A stretch of 64,000 nucleotides of DNA. It comes from Anastatus disparis (Eukaryota; Arthropoda; Insecta; Hymenoptera; Eupelmidae). Both the position numbers and the translations under genes were made by a program. The stretch spans positions 7,483,001 through 7,547,000 of the forward strand of contig JAFFSR010000264.1 of assembly GCA_017163975.1 (NCBI GenBank), read 5' to 3'. The stretch's first letter is position 1. The number at the start of each line of letters is the position of its first letter. Of this stretch, positions 1-9,960 are shown piece by piece. The notes beneath the pieces were generated by a model. The model saw only the letters and a list, made by a program, of their open reading frames with translations. It was not told where the DNA came from and ran no database searches.

Positions 1-339
1 GTTCGAACCTTGAAAAGTGGTATTTTAATGTTTTAACTGACTTTAGCTCAGCGGATGGCTACATTAGCACCTATGAATTACTTTTTCCTCAAAATTTAGA
101 ATATTTTGAACAAAAAAGTTTCTCAGTAATATATTCTCAAAACGCAACCCAACCGAGTAATTTAAGCCTTAAATTAGTCAAAAATATGGTTTTAGCCCAA
201 CTTCGAAGCTTTGTAGCTCTGAGAATATGTACTAAAGAGATCTATAAAAATTTTGAGTAGTTCATAATATGGAAAAGAACCATTATACTAATTTTAAGCG
301 AAAAAAAATTTTTCGTCCTTCGATTTGGCAGAGAATGGG

Positions 340-341
<2 letters not shown>
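1..341. other. No gene recognised
   Basis: AT-rich sequence with no convincing coding potential on either strand. The only open stretch runs into the TA microsatellite that follows and is therefore not credible as a gene. Confidence 0.5.

Positions 342-382
<41 letters not shown>
342..382. repeat. (TA)n microsatellite
   Basis: About 20 TA units in an uninterrupted run. It lies directly left of a candidate Helitron 5' terminus beginning TC at 383, which fits the A|T insertion preference of Helitrons. Confidence 0.9.
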
Positions 383-385
<3 letters not shown>

Positions 386-790
386 ATATTATATAGTTGT
401 AAGGAAATTTTCTACGACCAAGGTCCTCCCCTTCTCTTCTTTTCCTCATCATCTTACCTAATTTTGATCCTCTTTTTTTTTCCTTATTTTTTACGTTATT
501 TTACGTTATTTATTCCTCTTTCTTTTCTTTTCCTTTTCCCTTCCTCCCCTCTTCTTTTTCTCTTCTTTTGAGTTTCCTCATGCCTTCATTTTCTCTTCCT
601 TTTCTCTTCCTCAAAAAATCCATCACTTTTTTCCGTGATTTTTACGTTATTTTAGGTCATTTTTGCTCCTCCTCAGGTAAATCCTCAAATTTTACCTTTT
701 TTTTGTGTTATTTTACGTTATTTTACGTTTTTGTTCCTCTTCCTTAGCTGCTCCTTAGCTCATCCTCTTTGATCCTCAATTTCATTCAAA
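383..790 (+). other. Candidate Helitron 5' end and pyrimidine-rich tract
   Basis: The sequence after the TA run starts TCTATATTATATAG. This resembles the TC-start, TA-rich 5' end of the better defined Helitron at 18024. It is followed by a strongly pyrimidine-rich plus strand (417-790) with repeated TTTACGTTATTT motifs. Assigning it as the 5' end of the element that ends at 4831 is inference. No protein-coding content is seen. Confidence 0.3.
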
Positions 791-963
791 TTCTACTGCT
801 TTTACTTTAAATATATAGAACAAACATATTAAGTTAATAATTTTTATGATAAATTTTATAAAATTTTATACAATTATTGTTTAAAAGAATAAATGACATC
901 AAACATGGTAAAATGGAAATTTCGCAAGCCTCCTGTGCGTAAGCGCGCCAACCTCCACTACTA
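786..963. repeat. Direct repeat, copy 1
   Basis: About 170 bp, including ATGACATCAAACATGGTAAA and the GC-rich stretch AAGCGCGCCAAC, ending CCACTACTAA. It is repeated with few differences at 1290-1452 in the same orientation. Between the copies (964-1289) I see no gene. Confidence 0.85.
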
Positions 964-1289
964 AGTAAAACTGTAAAACATATTAATTCATTGAAATTAT
1001 TTTTAATTCAAAATGTTCTTTTAACATTATAATTTTTATATTTTAATTAGATCAATGTTTTTTAATATTTTGATTATTACTTTGAATTATTTTATAATGG
1101 GTATCTAATGAATCAAGTGTACCACTTGTAACGAGGATAAAAAACTACTCGTATACTATGATATAGTATACGCATATATCCATCTTCGTTGTGAGTCGCA
1201 CAGCACAACGTAGATTTTTATGCTTGATGTGTGAGTATAAGAGTGAGACGGAGAGAGTCTGTGCTAATTTTTATTGTTTGCACCTACTA

Positions 1290-1452
1290 CTTCTACTTTA
1301 AATATATAGAATAAATATATTAAGTTAATAATTTTTATGATAAATTTTATAAAATGTACAATTATTGCTTAAAAGAATAAATGACATCAAACATGGTAAA
1401 ATGGAAATTCCGCAAGCCCCCTGTGCGCAAGCGCGCCAACTTCCACTACTAA
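1290..1452. repeat. Direct repeat, copy 2
   Basis: Second copy of the repeat at 786-963, with a few substitutions and a short deletion in the TTTTATA stretch. It ends at CCACTACTAA, exactly where the truncated H1 helicase coding sequence begins. It may therefore mark a recombination or insertion boundary. Confidence 0.85.
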
Positions 1453-2971
1453 TTATTTTGTTGAAGATTTTAATGAAAATATAGAAAATAATGCTTTATT
1501 TGAACTTAATAATATTTTTATTAATGAATATATATCTTGTAAAGATTTTGGTTTACCTGAACCAAAAATAAATTCAATTACTTTGAACAATAATCATCAT
1601 GATGAAATAGAAAGCAAAAAAAAATTTTAAATTAATGTATAATAAATTAAACGATGAACAAAAATTAATTTTTGAAATTTTAACTGAAAAAGATAATAAA
1701 AAAATATATTTTATTGATGGTCCTGGAGGAACAGGAAAAACTTTTTTATACAAGATTTTAATATTTTATTTTATATCAATTAATAAAAAAATTTTGTCTA
1801 CGGCTTGGACTGGTATTGCATCTACTTTATTACCTAAAGGAATGACAAGTCATAAGACTTTTAGATCACCTTTAAATTTAAATACAATTAAAAATGCATT
1901 TTTAGAATTACAATCAGATAAAAAAAAATTAAGAGAAGCTGATATAATAATATGGGATGAAGCATCAATGATTCCAAAAAAGCATTAGAAATAGTTCATA
2001 ATACATTAAAAGATGTTTGTAATAGTAATTTTCTTTTTGGTGGAAAATTAATTATTTTAGGTGGTGATTTTCGACAAATTTTACCAGTTGTTAAACATGG
2101 AAATAAAAATTTAATTATAGGAGAAACAATAAAAAGTTCATATTTATGGCAATTTTTTAGTATATTAAAATTAACAAAAAAATATTCGATCTAAAAATAA
2201 AAAATTTGCTTCATTTCTATTACAAATTGGTGATGGCAAAATAAACCCTTTCATAATTCCAAACAAATTACAAACTAACGATATTTGTTCTAAAATTTAT
2301 TCAAATATTATTAAAAATTGTTGCAAAGAAAAAATTATATTAGCTCCTCATAATGAAGATATTGATAATTTAAATAAAAAAGTATTAAATTTATTAAATG
2401 GAAAAACTGAAACATATTATAGTATTGATTACGCTACGCATAAAGGTGTTGATCAAACTGATGATAACATTTATTTGAATTACCAAATAGAATTTTTAAA
2501 TAAAATTAAAGAAGGTTTACCACCTCATAAATTAATTTAAAAGTTAATGCTATAGTAATGTTGTTAAGAAATTCAAGTATATCGGAAGGATTATGTAATG
2601 GTACACGATTGAAAATTATAAATTTATATAAACATAATATTGAAGCTGAAATAATAACAGGCGATAAAAGTAGAAATAAAGTTTTTATTCCAAAAATTAC
2701 TTTAAATACAGGAAATAGATCTTCATTACCATTTATTCTTTACAGAAAACAATTTCCAATTATATTAGCATTTGCAATAACTATGAATAAACCACAAGGT
2801 CAAAGTTTCGATAATGTAGGCTTATTTATAAGAAGACCATTGTTTTTACATGGTCAATTGTACGTTGCTTTGTCAAGATGTAAAACTCTTAATAATATTT
2901 ATATTCAAAATAATTTAGATGGTACATCAAAAATAGATAACATTGTTTGGACGGAAATTTTCAATAAATAA
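1446..2971 (+). pseudogene. Helitron helicase H1 (Pif1-like), truncated and frameshifted
   Basis: C-terminal helicase half of a Helitron replication protein, an SF1B DNA helicase of the Pif1/RecD type. The plus strand shows Walker A (GPGGTGKT, near 1722-1745), Walker B (IIWDEAS, near 1945-1967), the GGDFRQILPV motif near 2060, TMNKPQGQS near 2790 and the terminal LYVALSRCKT near 2860. The reading frame breaks after SMIPKKH (stop at 1986), near 2180 in an A-run, and by a TAA near 2540. The conserved protein continues across each break in another frame. No Rep (HUH) domain precedes it; coding similarity starts abruptly after the direct repeat at 1452. It belongs to the same subfamily as the copy at 44589-46345. 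It cannot encode a whole helicase without recoding. Confidence 0.88.
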
Positions 2972-3635
2972 TTTATTTAAATTCTTACCATTTTTATTAA
3001 TTCATTTCATTTAATTTTAACGATTAATTGATTTTCAAATTTCATTTTATTGTGTAAATTTGATTCACTTAAAGGGTATTTTATTTTTATTTCACTAAAA
3101 TTAAAGATTTTTTTCTTTTGTAAAACTTGTTTTCAATTAAATTGAAAGCTAAAACAGTTTTTGCATAGCTGTCAGAAAGTAATTAGTCAAAAATATCGGA
3201 GTGGTAGCTGTTTCGTGAGCCGCGCTACTCATGATGCGATTTTTGTCGACAAAAGCTAACAAATTTTTTACTGTGAATATTAGTGCGTGCGTAGAGCAAG
3301 CGATCAGCAAAAGCCACTTCAGTGTCGGGTAAGCAGCTAAGTAAAGTGTTAGTAGACTCTTTCTCTTTCTCTCTCTTTCACATTAGAAAATTGCAATCAA
3401 TGAAAATGTCAAACAAAGCAAAGGTGGACCCCTAAAAAGTCATTGATGTGAATTATTAAATGTGTTATGCTTATTATATTTTATTTTTTTTAAATATAAT
3501 AGAAACAGAATAAAATTAAACTTAAATAAAATTATAAATCCCCATATATAAAATATAATTAAAATGTTTCCCAAGTTTTTTATAAAATTATTATTTAACG
3601 AAAATTAATGTTTAAACTTAATATTAATAGGAAAA
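2972..3635. other. No gene recognised
   Basis: AT-rich spacer downstream of the helicase relic, with a modestly GC-richer patch at 3195-3330. No coding similarity or clear repeat is seen. Confidence 0.4.
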
Positions 3636-3872
3636 ATGGATGTATTTCAATGCCCGTTTTGCAAAAATTCTTATTCTACATCTGAATTTTTAAAAATACA
3701 TATAAATAGAATTCATATTAAAACTATAAGTTGTAGAACATGTGGCTTATTTATTAAAATTAAAAATATTAGAAGACATGAAAGAACTCACGTACAAAAA
3801 AAGGAATTATGTATTTATTGTAAGAAAAATTTTAGTACGAAATCTAATAGGAAACAAAAATTTACATGTTAA
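3636..3872 (+). CDS. Small C2H2-type zinc-finger protein (78 aa)
   Basis: Starts at an ATG with an A-rich upstream context. It contains two clear C2H2 units, CPFC...HINRIH and CRTC...HERTH, then a third partial unit beginning CIYC that ends at a TC just before the stop without its histidines. Linkers are short and lysine-rich. It may be a small DNA-binding protein carried by the Helitron that ends at 4831, or a truncated fragment of a longer finger protein; zinc-finger regions are known at Helitron protein N-termini. No other gene is adjacent. Function is not established. Confidence 0.5.
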   Translation: MDVFQCPFCKNSYSTSEFLKIHINRIHIKTISCRTCGLFIKIKNIRRHERTHVQKKELCIYCKKNFSTKSNRKQKFTC

Positions 3873-4795
3873 AAAATAATTTATTTTCATACAAAATATA
3901 TGTATGAATTATGTATATATAATTAATATTACATATAAAAATTCCAAGAAGTATTTTCCAGAAATATTATTTTTTATTTATAAAAGTAAGTAAAAAATTA
4001 TATAAAATTTTATAAACAATTATATTAAATAATTTTACAATATTTACAAAAATTAGAACAAAAAGATGAAAAAAATTCTAAGTATATTGACAAAAAAAAG
4101 GATAATACATAAAAATTTTTTAAATTTCTGTTTTCAAAATTTTTAGTCATAATGAAAATAGGTAAAATTTTTTTAATATTCTAAATTTATGAATTAAAAA
4201 AATTTTTGAATTTCTAAATACTGTTTAATAGTAAGTATAAGTAATATTTTTTTGTATATTTAAATATATTAAATTTAATATACATATTATTTTTAATATT
4301 TTATATTTCAGCAAACATATTTAAAAGATGTTATTTTTTATTTTTAATATATAAATAAAAAAATTATTTTTTTTATTTATTTATTAAAAAAAAAAACATT
4401 TTTTAAAAATGTGAGTGGAAATAGGCCTCCTGGGGAAACCACTAAAAAAACGCACCTACATATATACCTCGGTATTTAAAAATACTAGGTGTGTGGAAAA
4501 TATAAAAATATATTTATAATACAAACTTCATAAATTTAATAATTTAGGTAAAAAAACAAAAATTTATTAATGCTCGGACATTCATAAGATATTAGTATTT
4601 ATGAAAATTTGTTTATATATAAACAATAAAAACTTTTATTATATAACATCATATAAATAAGGAAGACAAAAATGGGTTTGTAATAAATATTTAAATATAT
4701 TTTTGAGTATAACTTAATATATTTTAATAATTATATTTTTTACAGTTGATAAAAATAAAAAAATAAAGATAATGTAACCTAAATAACAAATAGGG
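3873..4795. other. No gene recognised
   Basis: Very AT-rich, with long A and T runs. No credible coding frame or defined repeat is seen before the Helitron terminus. Confidence 0.45.
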
Positions 4796-4831
4796 GGTTG
4801 GCGAGCGGAGCGATCAGGGGGTACCCCCTAG
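4796..4831 (+). mobile_element. Helitron 3' terminus (hairpin plus CTAG)
   Basis: GGGGGTTGGCGAGCGGAGCG followed by a GGGGG/CCCCC stem and CTAG, then (TA)n. This matches the 3' rule for Helitrons: a short GC hairpin, then CTRR, then T. Near-identical ends occur at 18718-18763 (plus) and 6291-6336 (minus). It probably terminates the element carrying helicase H1. Confidence 0.75.
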
Positions 4832-4852
4832 TATATATATATATATATATAT

Positions 4853-6277
4853 TGTAACGTTTTTCCCTTTACGGGAGGAGGAAATACGTGTTTTTCCTGT
4901 TGCCGGACGCTTTAGTGAGTTACCAGAGTAAGATCGGCAGGAGTGGGAAGAATCGGACGGTGGAAAATGAAGGAATGTAACCGGGTTTAACACGTTTGGT
5001 TATGCTAGAGAGTACCTTGGCTTTATTGTTCTTATTAAACTTACGTACAACGACGATTACAATAATGAAATAATAATAATGTATTAATCAAAACTAAACC
5101 TGTTATTTTATATAATACAAACAACTAGCCTAACCTTAATGAAATGTAGTTTACAAAAGTAATTAGTTCTTTATTTATCTTGGCCACTTGACGGCTATTT
5201 AATAAATGATTAAATCCATTAATAAATCTTTAAACGAATCTAAATAATAGTTTGAGTTTAACTAAGAGATTCTTTGGCCTGGACGGTCTAATTTGTACCG
5301 GCGGCTCTTACTTGCAACAATGTGCAAACAAAAAGAGACAAATGATTAATAACTAGAATTATAATGATATTAATAGGCAACAGCACCTAATATCGCTATA
5401 CTTAATTCTACGGTTATAATGATGGGTAGCTGGCTCCCTTGATTATCTAAATTACTATTCTCTATAGGCGTGCGGAGCCCTTAAGTGATGTAAAGACAAT
5501 GGGTGGCCAACACCTTTAACTTATTCTTATATCTTAATAACTACGCGGCAGTCGGAGGGAGTCCTTTAATTAACATAACAAAATGTAATGGATGGACGAC
5601 ACCCTTAATTTATTCTCAAGTCTATTATTTACGCGACGGTTGGACGGAGTCCTTTAAACTAATATATACAAGCAATGGGTAAACGACACCCTTAATATAT
5701 TCTATAGTTCACGTAATGGCGGACGCGACAGCTGCGGAAGGACGAGACCCTTAATTAAACCAGTCGCGATATGTGAGATAAAATATAAGATTTTGGGTGG
5801 ACGTCACCCTTAAATTCAGCGGCGCAAGTTCGGCATTGCGGCGACGGCAAAAGGTTGCGAGTGTGCTCTAGGTTGCGTAGATTTACGCCTGTGTGCTCAC
5901 TTGACGTAACTCTAATACCACCAGCATATGCACTGTGGTGTAGACCTGTGTGCGCACTTGGTCTACCCTCATGTGCAAGAGAGAGAAGCTCAGCCTAAGC
6001 TGTGGTGCTCCACAAGCCAAGGCAGCCAGCTACTACCTGTCTCCTTCTCTCTTAGCCTTGTGTGCTCACTTTGGTAAAGAGAGAGGGGAGACCGTAGTCT
6101 ACACTGCTCTGCTCTGATTAGCTTCTCGGCCTCTTATATACTCTAGCCTCATTTTTCTCGTTGCGTGCAACGACGTTCGAGGTTGCCGCCTTGCAGCTGA
6201 GCTCAGAACTACTGTTCTATAGTAGCTTGGTCGTTAGGCGGGAGATTTGAAATGCGCGGGTATGTATACTCGTCGCA
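4853..6277. mobile_element. Putative solo LTR or other TG...CA insertion
   Basis: A 1.42-kb block clearly richer in GC than its surroundings, starting TGTAACG and ending CGTCGCA, with (TA)n on both sides. It holds degenerate direct subrepeats (variants of GGACGACACCCTTAAT near 5500-5810) and a TATA-like TTATATACT near 6135. The TG...CA ends, single promoter-like motif and lack of coding sequence suggest a solo LTR, but no partner LTR is in the window. The TA background makes a target duplication impossible to prove. Its outermost bases are also weakly inverted (TTGTAACG against TTGCGACG), so a DNA transposon is the alternative. Confidence 0.35.
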
Positions 6278-6290
6278 ATATATATATATA

Positions 6291-6336
6291 CTAGGGGGGT
6301 TACCCCCCTGCTCGTCCTGCTCGCCAGCCCCCCAAT
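6291..6336 (-). mobile_element. Helitron 3' terminus of H2, reverse orientation
   Basis: Read on the minus strand this is GGGGGGCTGGCGAGCAGGAC, a G6/C6 stem and CTAG, followed by TA. It is the mirror of the terminus at 4796-4831. Its position downstream of the minus-strand Rep-helicase relic makes it the likely 3' end of H2. Confidence 0.75.
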
Positions 6337-6439
6337 TTGTGATGTATTATAAACTACTATAAAATTATATTTGTTAATATTTTTATTTTAATGCTTATAT
6401 TGTTACTGACACAATATTTTGATTATACAGATAAAAAAA

Positions 6440-6960
6440 ATTTATTTATTTGAGGAGTACGTAGGTATATCTGAGGCGTCTCTAAAGCGATGTATGATGC
6501 GTTCTTGAAGCGTTTCTAAGGCGATCTATAAGGCAGGACAAGAGGCATACAAAAAAAATGTCTCATCTCTGAGGCGTACCCTGAGGCGTTGTAAGAGGAG
6601 GGGGTGAGGAAGCACTGAGGCGTCGGTAACTATTTTTACGTTACTTTTGAAAATTTTAAAAAATATCACTCTCACAAACTTGAGGCGTTTCGAGGAATTT
6701 CTAAGGCTTACCTGAGGCGTCTCTGAGGAGTCTTTAAGGAGACCTATGAGGTAATATGAGGTGACAAACGTTGAGACGATGTCAGAGGCGGGTCGAGAAG
6801 GGGGAGGCTGGGGAGGCTGGGGGAGGAGGGGGAAGGCATCTCACAGAGGCTGAAAAAAAACCCTATATTTACGTTAAAAAAATTTAAAAATGTGAGGCTG
6901 GGGGAGGAGGGGGGAGGAGGGGGGAGGACGCAAGAATGCTATTTTTTGAGGCTTACGTCT
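6440..6960. repeat. Degenerate GAGGCGT-rich tandem array
   Basis: Purine-rich plus strand with many irregular copies of CTGAGGCGT and GAGGAGGGGGGAGG. No reading frame of interest. It occupies the 3' noncoding tail of Helitron H2, the position held in H3 by another array (20935-21575). Confidence 0.7.
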
Positions 6961-7199
6961 ATATAATATAGGAAGATATATTTGTTATTATACATAAAAT
7001 ATACATATACTAAATCTAGCGTTTCATTCAAGCCTCTACACTTTTATAAAAGGATTCTTTCGCAAAGCGTTATTTTAAATTTTGAAATACAGGCTTTGCT
7101 TTAGACGCTCACTCGTTTATTTTCATTTCGAATGCAATGCGTTTAAATGTTTTAAATTTTTGAATTTTTTTATAGAACATTAATTTGAAAAGCATGACT

Positions 7200-7372
7200 T
7201 AATATGCAGTGTATCTTTATATACAGTTAATTATTACAGCCTATCTCTATATGCAGTCGATTATTACAGGTTATCCCCTATATGCAGCCGATTATTACAG
7301 CGCATCCCCATATGCAGCAGATAATTACAGCGCATTCCCACATGCAGCCGATTATTACAGCGCATTCTAAAT
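7200..7372. repeat. Minisatellite, about 30-bp unit (GCAGCCGATTATTACAGCGC)
   Basis: About five units of the type CATCCCCATATGCAGCCGAT followed by TATTACAGCG. A related, longer array lies at 21735-22175 behind Helitron H3. The flanking stretch at 7070-7150 (ACAGGC...AGACGCT) also matches 21640-21715, so this is shared Helitron 3'-tail sequence. Confidence 0.8.
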
Positions 7373-8232
7373 GGATAAAAACTTATGAAAATGGTTATTA
7401 TTAAAAAAATGTTGAAATAGAGATAGAGACAACAATTAATAAATAAAACAGTTCATAACTTCTATAAGCATATAAAATAATTAAAATTGAATGATTTTCA
7501 ATTTTAAATTGCATAGAAGGTAAGCAAATTTGTAATTTATAGAATAATTCTGATAATGTTAGCAATCAATTAAATTAAATTAATAATTTTTTCAAAATAA
7601 TAAATATAAAAAAATTAAATATAATCCATTTTTTGGAGTTAGATGTCTTCAATCTAAGATACTTCTGATGTTATACACTATTAAAAACGGTTTTCTTATG
7701 TTTAATTTATTTTCATTTCATAGGGATAACATTTAACTACGAATAAACTTTCATGGCATTCAATTAATTTAGATTCTTGATATTGAACTTAATTTCGTAA
7801 CATAAAGTTTATAATGTTCATTTTTTTTTTATCAACGCACATTTTTTCTGAAATTTTGCATCCGTTTATAAGATATTTTTTATAAATATAACTATAGTAA
7901 ATGATTATATTTTATTGTTTGAATAAATAAATATATTATTATAAACATTCAACGCTCATTATTCACATTTATTTTACCTGACCAGGGTGCCACTAAATAA
8001 GAACATCGATTTGGTTCTATTAAGTGTTTTAACTTCTTCAACAATCTTTATTTATAGTCATCAAATTATTGTTTTGTAGATATTTGTTATAACAATTATT
8101 TTGCATCTAAATAATGTTATATTAAGATTGACATTACTTTATTATTTGTATTTTTTTATTTCATTAATAATATTTCTTTATGCACAATATTTTTAGCATA
8201 AATTATTTCTTAATTTTCTAATTTATTAGGTT
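7373..8232. other. Helitron H2 3' spacer, no gene
   Basis: AT-rich sequence between the minisatellite and the end of the H2 helicase frame. No coding similarity is seen. Confidence 0.4.
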
Positions 8233-9960
8233 TTATTTTTGCATTATTTGGCAATAAAACTTTAAATTCTTTCTATTCTTAAATCTTAGTAGAGCAACTC
8301 TCAATTGACCATGACTAAATACTGGTGTTGGTAAGTATACACCAACATGATTATAGAATTGCCCTTGAGATTTGTTGATTGTCATAGCAAAACCTAATCG
8401 TAAAGGAAACTTTTTACGACACATATTAAATGGCATTTCTTCTTTGGATAAAGATAATGTTATTCGTGGTATCTAATTTTCCTGCATTTTTTTCATTTTA
8501 AATTTCAGCGTGCATTGAATATTTTATTAGCATTCTTATTGATAGTCGTGTCCCATTACAAAGGCCATCGTTGAAATTTCAATTTTTTAAAAGGATAATA
8601 ATAGCACTAACTTTTAATTTCAATTTATATGGCAGAAGTCCATCAGGTGTAATTGAATTTAAAAATTCTATTGGTAACATAACATCTAAATTTTCATCTT
8701 CTGCAATATCTATACTTAAGCATTTAATAGTTCGTCCTTCCATAATATCGAGTATTTTATTATTAATATTTATTACGTCATTATTCGTAGGCGCTAATTT
8801 AACTTTATAATTTAAATGTATTTTCTTGTATTATTATATCATTAGGTATTCCGACTAATTTAGTTTCTTCATCATAAACGTTTAAATATTTAGTTTAACC
8901 TACATTCAATAACCAAAAATTGTCGTCATCGTTGGATACCCTGAGGTTTTAATTTAATGTCATAGGATTAACTTTTAACTACAAATAATTGTTCTTGACC
9001 GAATTTTCAATAACGTCAGTGCGACTGCCATTTTTTACAACTGGTAATGTTTGTCTGAAATCCCCTGATACAAGTAATATTTACCACTAAATATTTCTTT
9101 AACATTACATAAATCTTGAAACAATCGGTGCACTGCTTCAAAAGCATATTTTGATGTCATCAATATTTCATCCTACATTATTATTTGTATGTCCTTTAAT
9201 TTTTTACCTTCTGTTGAATTAGGCTTTACGCTGCACGTTGTAGACTCTGTGATATTCAGTGGCAATTTGAATGTAGTGCGTACTGTTTTTCCATTTTTTA
9301 AATAAATTAGCAGCAATTCCTGTTCAAGCAACACATAAAAATGATGTACTTTGAAAATTTAAATAATCTATTAAAACGTTTAATAAATAACTTTTTCCAT
9401 TTTCACCTGGCCTATCAATGAAAATAAAATTGTTTTTCTTTTTTCTTAAACATTCTAAAATGCTATCGTAAATAATTTTTTGTTGATTTTTTAATGTATT
9501 TAATTTGATTTGTAAATCATTTAACATGTAATATTTTATAGAAAATTCTGTTGTATCGATAGATGTGCATAAATCCTCTAAATGAGTTGATATCTGGCAA
9601 ATTGAAATCATTTAAACAATTTCTATTGATTTGTAAATTTTCTTCAATAATATTTAATGTTATATTTTTACCTACATTTTTTCATGCTTTGGATGTTAAA
9701 AAAAATGCTTATATTTTTCATATAAATTTCTAGCATTAATAGGATTATGAACACAACAAATAATTCACAAAGAGCAACAGGAAATTGTATTTGGGATACT
9801 TCTTCTAAGCATCGATCACACTCTTCGTCTTCATTAACCAAATGTTCGGCTACAGTAGCCGCGAAAAATGAAGGATATGTTATATCATCGACAGTACGTC
9901 AATCTTGGAATGAAGCTGCGCCTTTGACATGTAAGAGTCTTCTAAAATATCTTTGACGAT
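8233..9960 (-). pseudogene. Helitron H2 helicase half, decayed
   Basis: Continuation of the H2 Rep-helicase polyprotein. Recognisable parts are the DITYPSFFAATVAEHLV-type linker near 9900, a damaged Walker A (IDRPGENGKS, near 9390) where a glycine-rich P-loop would be expected, and the C-terminal motifs TINKSQGQ and [11 protein letters not shown] (8233-8436), the last with Leu where helicases have Ser. Intervening sequence is readable only by switching frames; indels and stops are frequent around 8440-9320. Replication helicase activity is impossible from this copy. H3 is the close relative with better preserved motifs. Confidence 0.85.
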
